Shown here one piece after another: positions 41,142-50,616 of a stretch of 64,000 nucleotides of DNA. Position numbers and translations under genes: made by a program. This DNA comes from JAVJSD01 sp040219575 (GTDB lineage Bacteria; Planctomycetota; Planctomycetia; Pirellulales; Pirellulaceae): contig JAVJSD010000030.1 in assembly GCA_040219575.1 (NCBI GenBank), positions 1-64,000 on the forward strand, written 5' to 3'. Every line of letters begins with the position of its first letter. The stretch's first letter is position 1. The notes under the pieces are model-generated. The model searched no databases. It was not told the origin of the DNA and saw only the letters and a list, made by a program, of their open reading frames with translations.

Positions 41142-42653
41142 TCACGCCGCCAGCGGCCTTCCGGTCGCCAGCGTCATCACGTTCTCTTCGCTGAGTTGTT
41201 CTTTCGTAAGCTCGCCCACCAGGCGGCCCTCATGCATCACCAGCGCGCGGTCGGACATGCCGAGGATCTCCTCCATCTCGCTGGAGACGAACAGCACCGC
41301 CATGCCCTCGGCCGCCAGGTGCTCCATCAGCCGGTAGATTTCCTGCTTGGCGCCGATGTCGATGCCCCGCGTCGGTTCGTCCAGCAGCAGCACCCGCGGA
41401 CGCAGCGCCAGCCATTTGCCGATCACCACCTTCTGTTGGTTGCCGCCGGAGAGATACTGCACGATCTGCTCCGGACCGGCGGCCGCCACGTTCAACGTCT
41501 GCATCATCTCGGAGGTCAGCTGCTTCTCGGCCGCCTGATTCAGCCAGCCGTACCATTGGTCGCGACGCAGGCTGGCCAGGCTCATGTTCTCGCGCACGGC
41601 CATTTCCAGCACCAGGCCATGCAAACGGCGGTCTTCCGGCACCAGCGCCATCCCGGCCCGGATCGCGTCGAGCGGGCTGGCGAGCGTCACCATGCGGCCG
41701 TCGACGCTCACCGAACCGCCTTCCGCACGATCGACGCCGAACAATACCCGCAGCATCTCAGTCCTGCCCGCGCCGACCAGGCCCGCCACGCCGACGATCT
41801 CGCCGGCCCGCACCTGAAAGGTAAGCGGATGCCAGGCCCGCCCCGGCACGCGCAGGTCGCGAACATCGAGCAGCAGCGCGCCGGGGCGATGCGGCTCGCG
41901 GACGTAGAACTGCGAAATGTCGCGGCCGACCATCATCCGCACCATGCGGTCGTGGTCGATCTGCTCGCGGGCGATCTCGCCAGCGTTGGCCCCGTCACGG
42001 AGCACCGTCACGCGGTCGGCCAACTCCTTCACTTCGCCCAGCCGGTGCGAGATGTAAACGATGCTCACGCCGCGCTGCCGCAGTTGGCGAATGACCTCGA
42101 ACAATCGCCGCGTCTCGCCGGAGGACAAGCTCGAAGTCGGCTCGTCCATGATCAACAGCCGGGCGTCGGCCGACAGCGCCTTGGCGATTTCGACCAGTTG
42201 CTGCTGGCCGATCGACAGCGTGTCGGCCAGCACGCGGGGCGAGACCTCCAGTCCGACCATCTCCAGGTACTGCGCGGCCTCCCGCTCGATGCGTGGCTTG
42301 TCGATCAAGCCGAATCGGAGCGGCTCGCGACCCAGGTAAATGTTCGCCCCCACGTCGAGATTGCCCGAGAGATTCAGCTCCTGGTGGATCAAGGCCACGC
42401 CCAGCTGCGAGGCGGCGCGGACCGAATCGATCTGCACCGGCCGACCCTCGATGAAGATTTGCCCCTGGTCGGGCGTCTGCACGCCGGCCAGGATCTTCAT
42501 CAGCGTGCTCTTGCCCGCGCCATTTTCGCCGATCAGCGCGAGCACCTCCCCCGGTTTCACGACCAGATCGACATCGCGGAGCGCCTGGACGCCGGGAAAG
42601 CGTTTGGAGACCTGGCGGACCTCCAGCAGGGGTGAGGTCTTGGAATCACGCAT
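41142..42653 (-). CDS. Sugar ABC transporter ATP-binding protein (RbsA/MglA family)
   Basis: The 503-residue protein holds two nucleotide-binding halves. The first has Walker A GENGAGKSTLMK, the signature LSIGQQQLVEIAKAL and Walker B LLIMDEPTSSL. The second has a changed Walker A (GLVGAGRTE) as usual in this family, the signature LSGGNQQKVVIGKWL and Walker B VLLLDEPTRGID. It energises import of a monosaccharide with the RbsC-like permease downstream. Three 14-bp tandem repeats lie just before its start, a likely regulator site. Confidence 0.95.
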   Translation of the reverse strand: MRDSKTSPLLEVRQVSKRFPGVQALRDVDLVVKPGEVLALIGENGAGKSTLMKILAGVQTPDQGQIFIEGRPVQIDSVRAASQLGVALIHQELNLSGNLDVGANIYLGREPLRFGLIDKPRIEREAAQYLEMVGLEVSPRVLADTLSIGQQQLVEIAKALSADARLLIMDEPTSSLSSGETRRLFEVIRQLRQRGVSIVYISHRLGEVKELADRVTVLRDGANAGEIAREQIDHDRMVRMMVGRDISQFYVREPHRPGALLLDVRDLRVPGRAWHPLTFQVRAGEIVGVAGLVGAGRTEMLRVLFGVDRAEGGSVSVDGRMVTLASPLDAIRAGMALVPEDRRLHGLVLEMAVRENMSLASLRRDQWYGWLNQAAEKQLTSEMMQTLNVAAAGPEQIVQYLSGGNQQKVVIGKWLALRPRVLLLDEPTRGIDIGAKQEIYRLMEHLAAEGMAVLFVSSEMEEILGMSDRALVMHEGRLVGELTKEQLSEENVMTLATGRPLAA

Positions 42654-42662
42654 CGGGGAGAA

Positions 42663-42704
42663 TGTTAACTAAGCGATATTAATTAAGCAGTGTTAACTAA
42701 ATGC
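42663..42704 (-). promoter_or_regulatory. Three 14-bp AT-rich tandem repeats upstream of the sugar transporter
   Basis: TGTTAACTAAGCGA, TATTAATTAAGCAG and TGTTAACTAAATGC follow each other without gap, the first ending 10 bases before the start codon region of the ATPase gene on its upstream side. Each contains the palindrome TTAA. The AT content stands out from the surrounding DNA. A repressor operator or a promoter element is likely. Confidence 0.55.
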
Positions 42705-42777
42705 CGGGAAGCAGCAATCCTGCCTGTCTGCACACGCTTTGTCAAGCACGGAGGGAGCATGGCAGAGGTCGCACAGG

Positions 42778-43008
42778 CTAGTTCGACATGTCGATGATTC
42801 TTTCGGACCAGCCTTCAAACAGCTTCGAGGCGCCCACGGCGATGGCGTACCCCAGCCCGACGATCACCAGGATGATGCCGATCAGCGAGCCCGCGATCAC
42901 CCACAGCAGGCGGTTGCGTGGTTCGGCCGGCAGCGCGTGGCCCGCCACGCGCCGGACGCGCTCCGGGGTGGTTTCCTCGGGATCGTGGGTTTGTTTTTCG
43001 TCATCCAT
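42778..43008 (-). CDS. Small single-pass membrane protein
   Basis: From the ATG for MDDEKQTHDPEETTPER the protein has 76 residues, with one membrane segment LLWVIAGSLIGIILVIVGLG YAIAV (split here only for reading). The N-terminus is acidic and the C-terminus, GASKLFEGWSERIIDMSN, amphipathic. The longer frame to 43119 is rejected because its extra part is not protein-like. It is upstream of the sugar ABC genes on the same strand but 125 bases away. No family is recognised. Confidence 0.6.
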   Translation of the reverse strand: MDDEKQTHDPEETTPERVRRVAGHALPAEPRNRLLWVIAGSLIGIILVIVGLGYAIAVGASKLFEGWSERIIDMSN

Positions 43009-43341
43009 TGCGTGGGACCTCGACCGCCACGTGTTTTTGCACGGAGGCAGGTGCAGCGGTTCGACGTCGTCGGATTTCACAGAATCAGGCCGCCTGCCGG
43101 AAGTCGGTTCTCGCTCCACCCGAAAGGGAAACGCGGAAAAGCAGTTGCCGCACGGGCAACCGGAGGCTGATTATAGCAGGCCTCGGGCGTCGCAACGACT
43201 TCGCCGCGGCCGCCGCAGCGTCTTGATCGAGTGTTCCCCATGAGAGCACGACGCGCCAGCGAGTGAGTCGCGGTTTAAGACTCGCTGAATGGCCCACTTG
43301 CTCGCACTGCGTGCTTGTCTGCTCGGATCAGCCCGGCGAGT
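43009..43341. other. Intergenic region between uppP and the small membrane gene
   Basis: No gene is visible in these 333 bases. A hairpin with arms AGCGAGT and ACTCGCT spans 43258-43286, about 55 bases downstream of the uppP stop on the minus strand, and may end its transcript. Confidence 0.4.
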
Positions 43342-44139
43342 TCAGCCCGACGAGAACAACATGGTCAACTGCCAGGCCGTCACGGCCGCGCCCAGCGGAA
43401 CCAGCCACCAGGCGAACCAGTGCAGACGGCCGTGGGTCACCAATTTGGTGAGCAGGGTCAGCGCCGCCAGGCCGACGACGAAGGCGATCGCCGCCCCCAA
43501 GGTCAGCAGTCCGACGGACGTTGCTGCCGAGGTGTGGGACATCTTCCACAATTGCAGCACGACGGCGCCGGCGATGGCGGGGATGGCCAGCAGGAAGGCG
43601 AAGGCGGTAGCGCTGTCGCGACGCAGGCCGAGCAGCAGGCCCGCGGCGATCGTCGCTCCGCTGCGCGAGACGCCGGGCAGAATGGCGACCGCCTGCGCCG
43701 CGCCGATCAGCAGCGCCCGCGGCCAGGTGAGCGACGTGTAATCGACCTCCCCGGGATCGCGCCGGCTCGAGACGATCAACAGCACGGCGGTCGCGGGAAA
43801 CATCAACCCGGCCAGCAGCGGGCTCTCGAGCAAATGCGAAGCGAAAGCCTCCAGCAACAGCGCCATCGCCACGGCCGGCAGCGTGCCGACTAGCAGCAGC
43901 GCAGCGACGCGGCGATCCGCCCCGAGCAGTCGAAGAATGCGGCGGCGGTAGAAGACCAGGATCGACAGCAACGTGCCCAGGTGGAGGAAGATGCTGACTT
44001 CCACCAGATCGGGCAGCGGCCTGCCCACGGCGGCGCTGAGCAAGGCGTTGGCGACGACCAGATGGCCGCTGGAACTCACCGGCAGGAACTCGGTGAGTCC
44101 CTGCACGATCGCCAGCAAGACCATTTTCCAGTCGTCCAT
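43342..44139 (-). CDS. uppP: Undecaprenyl-diphosphatase
   Basis: The ~265-residue integral membrane enzyme recycles undecaprenyl pyrophosphate for cell-wall and polysaccharide synthesis and gives bacitracin resistance. The two catalytic motifs are GLTEFLPVSSSGHLVVAN near the N-terminus and LPGVSRSGATIAAGLLLGL in the second half. Eight hydrophobic segments fit the family. The start at MDDWKMVLLAIVQG is preferred over the ORF start at 44166. The gene stands alone on the minus strand. Confidence 0.95.
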   Translation of the reverse strand: MDDWKMVLLAIVQGLTEFLPVSSSGHLVVANALLSAAVGRPLPDLVEVSIFLHLGTLLSILVFYRRRILRLLGADRRVAALLLVGTLPAVAMALLLEAFASHLLESPLLAGLMFPATAVLLIVSSRRDPGEVDYTSLTWPRALLIGAAQAVAILPGVSRSGATIAAGLLLGLRRDSATAFAFLLAIPAIAGAVVLQLWKMSHTSAATSVGLLTLGAAIAFVVGLAALTLLTKLVTHGRLHWFAWWLVPLGAAVTAWQLTMLFSSG

Positions 44140-44166
44140 TTCGCCACCGAACTCGCAGTTCGACAC

Positions 44167-44404
44167 CTCTTCGCCATGTCACGCGCACGAGGCGTCGTCC
44201 GAAAACGCGAGGCCCCGCACTCCTCTGAAGCGGAACTCGCCAAGAGCTCGCCAAGAGTTCCGAAGATCTGCTCGAGTTCGGAAGTCTTGGCGACTTCCGC
44301 TACCAGTCGTCAGGCGTCTCCTAGCCAAGTGTACGGCGAGATTCGGCGCGGCCCGGCGGCGGGCGGAATGTTCCGAGAATGCCGATTAAGCGGCCGCCTA
44401 GCGG
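44167..44404. repeat. Spacer with two-armed palindromic repeat, family B, copy 3
   Basis: At 44229-44303 the arms AGCGGAACTCGCCAAGAG and CGGAAGTCTTGGCGACTTCCGCTAC flank a short centre that repeats GCTCGCCAAGAG. The sequence is related to the repeats at 19298 and 24729. It lies between the fusA stop and the uppP start. No gene is seen. Confidence 0.65.
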
Positions 44405-46492
<2,088 letters not shown>

Positions 46493-46615
46493 GGGACGTG
46501 GCGGTCAATCCGCGGGCAAAAGTCAGTTGGCGGCGAAACTTCCAAGTCCCGCCGGTACCTATCAATTCTATCTGTTCGCAAAGCCAGGCACTTCGTGCTT
46601 CGAGGAAGACATTTG

Positions 46616-46800
46616 AACCGCTGATGAACGCTGATAAGACGCTAACAGCCCGTTGAAAAACGGGGACTAGCTCCCGGTCCGGTGCAACAAGAGCCGGGAA
46701 TAGGATATCAGCGAGGGCGCCTGTCCCCCTTTTTCAACAGGCCGCTAATCATGGGAGCTTCAAAACTCATTAGCGTCCGATTAGCGTTCATCAGCGGTTT
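46616..46800. mobile_element. MITE-like element with nested inverted repeats
   Basis: Outer inverted ends AACCGCTGATGAACGCT and AGCGTTCATCAGCGGTT frame about 185 bases; the match continues with few changes for about 30 bases each side. An inner pair is AGCCCGTTGAAAAACGGGG with CCCCTTTTTCAACAGGCCGCT. No ORF is inside. A shorter relative with the same ends is at 49739-49822. No target-site duplication was recognised. Confidence 0.65.
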
Positions 46801-46891
46801 GCCCGCCTGTCCTTGATTTGGTTTCGGCTGTGCCGGGCTGGGTTCCATCCTTGGCTAATCTTCCCTCCCTGCATCGATTGCTGTCAGCGCA

Positions 46892-46930
46892 TAAAAATGC
46901 CGCGCTGGGGGCAGGAAATTCCAGCGCGGC
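46892..46930 (-). terminator. Rho-independent terminator after rpsG
   Basis: GCCGCGCTGG pairs with CCAGCGCGGC (46899-46930). On the minus strand the stem is followed by ATTTTTAT. It lies 18 bases after the rpsG stop and should end the rpsL-rpsG transcript before fusA. Confidence 0.85.
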
Positions 46931-46947
46931 AGTTGGTTGTTTCGAGT

Positions 46948-47418
46948 TTACCAGGCGAAGTGCGCGAACGCCTTGTTGGCGTCGGCCATGCGGTGCACGT
47001 TCTCGCGGCGGGTGACCGCGGCGCCTTCCCGCTTGTAGGCCGCCATCAGTTCGTCGGCCAGTTTGAGGTGCATCGGGCGGCCCTTCTTCTCACGCACCGC
47101 CAACAGCAGCCAGCGGATGGCCAGCGATTGCTGCCGGATGCGGTTCACCTGCATCGGAACCTGGTAGGCGGCGCCGCCGACGCGCTTTGAGCGGACTTCG
47201 ATGTGCGGCTTGACGTTCTCGATGGCTTCGGTGAACACCTCGATCGGCTCGCGATCCTTGACCTTCGTCTGGATCACTTCCAGGGCGTCGTAAAACACCT
47301 TTTGCGCGGTGGTCTTCTTGCCGTCGTACATCAGGCAATTGATGAACTTGCTGGCCAGCACGGAGCCGTATTTTGGATCGGCCTTGAGTTGCGTGCGGCT
47401 GGAAGTAATGCGGCCCAT
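46948..47418 (-). CDS. rpsG: 30S ribosomal protein S7
   Basis: The 156-residue protein has the S7 pattern: DPKYGSVLASKFINCLMYDG KKTTAQ (read in parts), YDALEVIQTKVKDREPIEVF, ENVKPHIEVRSKRVGGAAYQ, VPMQVNRIRQQSLAIRWLLL and the end MADANKAFAHFAW. It binds the 3' domain of 16S rRNA. It follows rpsL by 78 bases on the same strand as in the str operon. Length is normal. Confidence 0.97.
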   Translation of the reverse strand: MGRITSSRTQLKADPKYGSVLASKFINCLMYDGKKTTAQKVFYDALEVIQTKVKDREPIEVFTEAIENVKPHIEVRSKRVGGAAYQVPMQVNRIRQQSLAIRWLLLAVREKKGRPMHLKLADELMAAYKREGAAVTRRENVHRMADANKAFAHFAW

Positions 47419-47496
47419 GGATGAATTTCAGTTAATCGTGTGAGAGTGGTTTCGAGAACCTCGTGGTTGCGAGGCGCTTCACTTTGAAGGTTTTCG

Positions 47497-47871
47497 CTAC
47501 TTCGACGGCTTCTTCGCGCCGTAACGGCTGCGCGATTGGCGGCGGCCATCGACGCCCAACGTGTCGCGGGCGCCGCGAACCACCTGGTAACGCACGCCCG
47601 GCAGGTCGCGGACGCGGCCGCCGCGGACCAGCACGATCGAGTGCTCCTGCAGGTTATGCCCCTCGCCGGGAATGTAGACGGTGACTTCCTTGCCGTTGGA
47701 GAGCCGCACGCGGGTGATCTTCCGCAGGGCCGAGTTCGGCTTCTTGGGCGTCATCGTGCGGACCTGAAGACACACACCCTGCTTCTGCGGGCAGCGCTCC
47801 AGCACCGGCGACTTGCTGAACTTCCGCTTCGCCTTGCGCGGCTTGCGGACCAATTGATTCATCGTGGGCAT
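47497..47871 (-). CDS. rpsL: 30S ribosomal protein S12
   Basis: The 124-residue protein has the decoding-centre sequences PQKQGVCLQVRTMTPKKPNS, ALRKITRVRLSNGKEVTVYI, GEGHNLQEHSIVLVRGGRV and RDLPGVRYQVVRG. The usual streptomycin-determining lysines are in the PKKPNS and RGGRVRDLPGV regions. Length and order are normal. It starts the rpsL-rpsG unit. Confidence 0.97.
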   Translation of the reverse strand: MPTMNQLVRKPRKAKRKFSKSPVLERCPQKQGVCLQVRTMTPKKPNSALRKITRVRLSNGKEVTVYIPGEGHNLQEHSIVLVRGGRVRDLPGVRYQVVRGARDTLGVDGRRQSRSRYGAKKPSK

Positions 47872-47972
47872 AACAGGCAGACCGTCGGCGTGACGTGTGG
47901 TTCTCTTTGGACTTGGTGGAAACCTATGAAATTACTGGTTTTGGCGGGATTGTCAAGGGCGGCCCGGCGACC

Positions 47973-47997
47973 GTAGCAGGGCCGCCCTCGGCCGTGA
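47973..47997 (+). repeat. Single arm of repeat family C
   Basis: GTAGCAGGGCCGCCCTCGGC plus CGTGA differs from the 31934 arm mainly by an altered base near position 7. It lies upstream of rpsL. A further hairpin, CGACGGAC with GTCCGTCG, is at about 48038-48059 just after the DUF1501 stop. Confidence 0.55.
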
Positions 47998-48093
47998 TTT
48001 CGGGCAGCAAGTTTACGCCCCGGCAGTTTGCACCGCCCGACGGACCAGCGCGTCCGTCGTACGGGAGACAAGATGCCGCCGAATTCGCCCGCT

Positions 48094-49467
48094 TTAGATC
48101 AGCTCGCGGATCGGCTCGACGCCCTGATCGACCAGGTACTGCGGGCGGCCCCGCAGATCGAACTCACGGACGCTACGCAAGTCGAGGCCGATGTTGTGGT
48201 ACAGCGTGGCGAACACCTCCTGGAACGACACCGGGCGGTCGACCGCGTATTCGCCCAGGCGGTTGGTGGCGCCGATCACCTGCCCCGTCCGCATGCCGCC
48301 CCCGGCCAGCAGGGCGCAGGAGACGCGCGGCCAATGGTCGCGGCCGGCGTTGTTGTTGATCTTCGGCGTGCGGCCGAACTCGCCCCACACCACCACCGAA
48401 ACGTCGCGGAGCATGCCGCGGTTGTCGAGATCCTCGACCAGCGTCGAAACCGCCCGATCGAGCATCGGGAAGTCTTCGCGACCGCGGTTGAAGGCGCCGC
48501 CGTGCCAGTCCCAACGACTGAAATTCAGCGACACCACCCGGGCTCCCGCCTCGACGAGGCGCCGCGCCACCAGGAAATTCTCCGTCACTTTCGGAGCGCC
48601 GTCGGCCCGGAACTTGGGATCACCCTTGCCGTAGCGCTCGACCAGGGTGGGATCTTCCTTCGAGATATCGAGCGCGGCGGCCAACTGCGACGACGTGAGG
48701 ATGCCCAGCGCCTGCTGCGTGAAGGCGTCCAGCCCGTCCATCGTGCCGCTGGCGTCCAGGTTGCGGCGGAAACTGTCCAGCGAGGTGAGCAGGTTGTTGC
48801 GGTTCTGCAGCCGCTCGAGCGTGACGCCTTGCAGCGTCATGTTCTCGACGTTTTCAACACGCTTCGACGAATCGCTGCCGCCTACCAGGCGGAACGGGCT
48901 GTGCGCCACGCCGAGGAATCCGCCATTGCCGGGATCTCCCCAAGGCTCGTGGCCCGTCTTGTAGAACAGGCTCAGATGCGGTGGAATCGTGCGGTTCACG
49001 GGCCCCTGCAGCTTGCTGACCCAGGCGCCCATCGACGGCCAACCGCCGGCCGGAGCGTTGCGGTCGTCGCGGCCGGTCATCGCCTCGGCGGCGTAGTGCG
49101 AGCCGCGGGCGCCGGTGATGCTGCGGATCGGCACGAACTTGTCCATCATGGCGGCGATGTGGGGGAACCCCTCGCCGATCTCGATGCCTTCCACGTTCGT
49201 CTTGATCGGTTGGAATTCGCCGCGGATCTCCGACGGCGCGTCGACCTTGATGTCCCACATGTCCTGATGCGGCGGACCGCCCGGCAGGAACACGTTGATA
49301 ATCGCCTTGTGCGAGCGGCCGATGCCCGCCTTCGCTTCCGCCGCCAGCAATTGCGGCAGCGTCAGTCCGCCCATCACCAGCCCGCCGATGCGCAGAAAGT
49401 TGCGGCGGCTGACTCCATCGCAAAGTCGCGAACCACGTCGATCGGGCTTTCCATAGATCGTCAACAT
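48094..49467 (-). CDS. Tat-exported DUF1501 protein
   Basis: From the ATG for MLTIYGKPDRRG the protein has 457 residues and a twin-arginine signal: GVSRRNFLRIGGLVMGGLTL. The DUF1501 core includes KAIINVFLPGGPPHQDMWD, PSEIRGEFQPIKTNVEGIEI, LPHIAAMMDK-like text, and WDWHGGAFNRGREDFPMLDR, GEFGRTPKINNNAGRDHWPR. DUF1501 proteins belong to the alkaline-phosphatase/sulfatase-like superfamily; they are abundant in planctomycetes, usually after DUF1549/DUF1553 cytochrome-like genes, but no such partner is adjacent here. Substrate unknown. The frame start at 49536 is not used because it gives no Tat-type N-terminus. Confidence 0.9.
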   Translation of the reverse strand: MLTIYGKPDRRGSRLCDGVSRRNFLRIGGLVMGGLTLPQLLAAEAKAGIGRSHKAIINVFLPGGPPHQDMWDIKVDAPSEIRGEFQPIKTNVEGIEIGEGFPHIAAMMDKFVPIRSITGARGSHYAAEAMTGRDDRNAPAGGWPSMGAWVSKLQGPVNRTIPPHLSLFYKTGHEPWGDPGNGGFLGVAHSPFRLVGGSDSSKRVENVENMTLQGVTLERLQNRNNLLTSLDSFRRNLDASGTMDGLDAFTQQALGILTSSQLAAALDISKEDPTLVERYGKGDPKFRADGAPKVTENFLVARRLVEAGARVVSLNFSRWDWHGGAFNRGREDFPMLDRAVSTLVEDLDNRGMLRDVSVVVWGEFGRTPKINNNAGRDHWPRVSCALLAGGGMRTGQVIGATNRLGEYAVDRPVSFQEVFATLYHNIGLDLRSVREFDLRGRPQYLVDQGVEPIRELI

Positions 49468-49890
49468 GCGAGGGCTCCCTGGGGACGGCGGCGTGCGGGG
49501 TGAATGCGTGCGGAGTGTTTCAAGGTAGGATGACAAAATGACTTACCGCGCAACGTCGAATCCTATCAAAGTAGGCTTATCGGTTCAAGCTTTTGCCTCT
49601 TTTATCGGTCGCCTTGGGAGCGAATCCACGGCAATCCGCACAAATGACCGCCTTGGACGTCGTAAACTATTCATACCAAGCAATTTGCAGACTCGCGGAC
49701 TCGGCGAGCCGCGCGCGTTTTCGCGGACACGAGACTCGCTAACCGCTGAGGATCGCCGATCAGACGCCAATGCCGGAAGATTCAAGTTGATTAGCGTCCA
49801 TGAGCGTTCATCAGCGGTTAGCCTGCCTGAAATGTGGCAACTCCGCCGCGTCGGCTTGTGGCCGGCCGAAAACGATACCAACATTGTTCC
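49468..49890. repeat. Spacer with a short MITE-like element (49739-49822)
   Basis: GCTAACCGCTGA at the left end and TCAGCGGTTAGC at the right end, with further matched bases inside, form an 84-base element related to 46616-46800. It lies just before the ABC ATPase gene. No gene is supported in the rest of the divergent spacer. Confidence 0.6.
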
Positions 49891-50616
49891 ATGACCGCAT
49901 CGAATAAGACCAACGGGGCGTTGCTGCGGCTGGAGCACGTGGATCGCACCTTTCAAATGGGAGAGATCGAGGTCCGCGTCCTGAAGGACGTGTCGTTCGA
50001 GGTGCGGCGGGGCGAGTTCCTGGCGGTCGTCGGGCCGAGCGGTTCGGGCAAGACGACGATTCTCAACCTGGTGGGCGGTCTCGATTCGCCCTCCAAGGGC
50101 CGCATCTGGTACCAGGACCGCGACCTCACGTCGGCCAGCGGCCGCGAACTGACCCGCTATCGCCGCGATGAAGTCGGTTTCGTGTTCCAGTTCTACAACC
50201 TCGTGCCGAATCTGACCGCCGTCGAGAACGTGATGGTCTCGACCGAAATCAGCCACCACCCGCGCGACGTCGACGAGGTGCTCGAGCTGGTCGGACTCGA
50301 ACACCGCAAGGACCACTTTCCCGCGCAGCTTTCCGGCGGCGAGCAGCAGCGGGTGGCCATCGCCCGGGCCGTCGCCAAGAGCCCCGAGCTATTGCTGTGC
50401 GACGAGCCGACCGGCGCGCTCGACTTCGAAACCGGCAAGAAGGTGTTGCGGCTGTTGGTCGATTTGAACGAACAACTCGGCACGACGGTGGTCGTGATCA
50501 CGCACAACGCGGCGCTGGCCGACGTGGCGCATCGCGTGATCCACCTTCGCTCGGGCGAAGTGACCGAGGTGAACGAGAACGAGCACCGCATCGCCCCGGA
50601 AGAGGTGGTGTGGTGA
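49891..50616 (+). CDS. ABC exporter ATP-binding protein (LolD/MacB type)
   Basis: The 241-residue ATPase starts MTASNKTNGALLRLEHVDRT. It shows Walker A VGPSGSGKTTILNLVGG, the Q-loop GFVFQFYNLVPNLTAVEN, signature LSGGEQQRVAIARAVA and Walker B LLLCDEPTGALDFETG, with the H-loop VVVITHNAALA. The text matches the LolD/FtsE/MacB group, which powers FtsX-type permeases. Its TGA overlaps the GTG start of the permease gene (GTGA). The cargo is unknown; no membrane-fusion protein gene is close. Confidence 0.94.
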   Translation: MTASNKTNGALLRLEHVDRTFQMGEIEVRVLKDVSFEVRRGEFLAVVGPSGSGKTTILNLVGGLDSPSKGRIWYQDRDLTSASGRELTRYRRDEVGFVFQFYNLVPNLTAVENVMVSTEISHHPRDVDEVLELVGLEHRKDHFPAQLSGGEQQRVAIARAVAKSPELLLCDEPTGALDFETGKKVLRLLVDLNEQLGTTVVVITHNAALADVAHRVIHLRSGEVTEVNENEHRIAPEEVVW

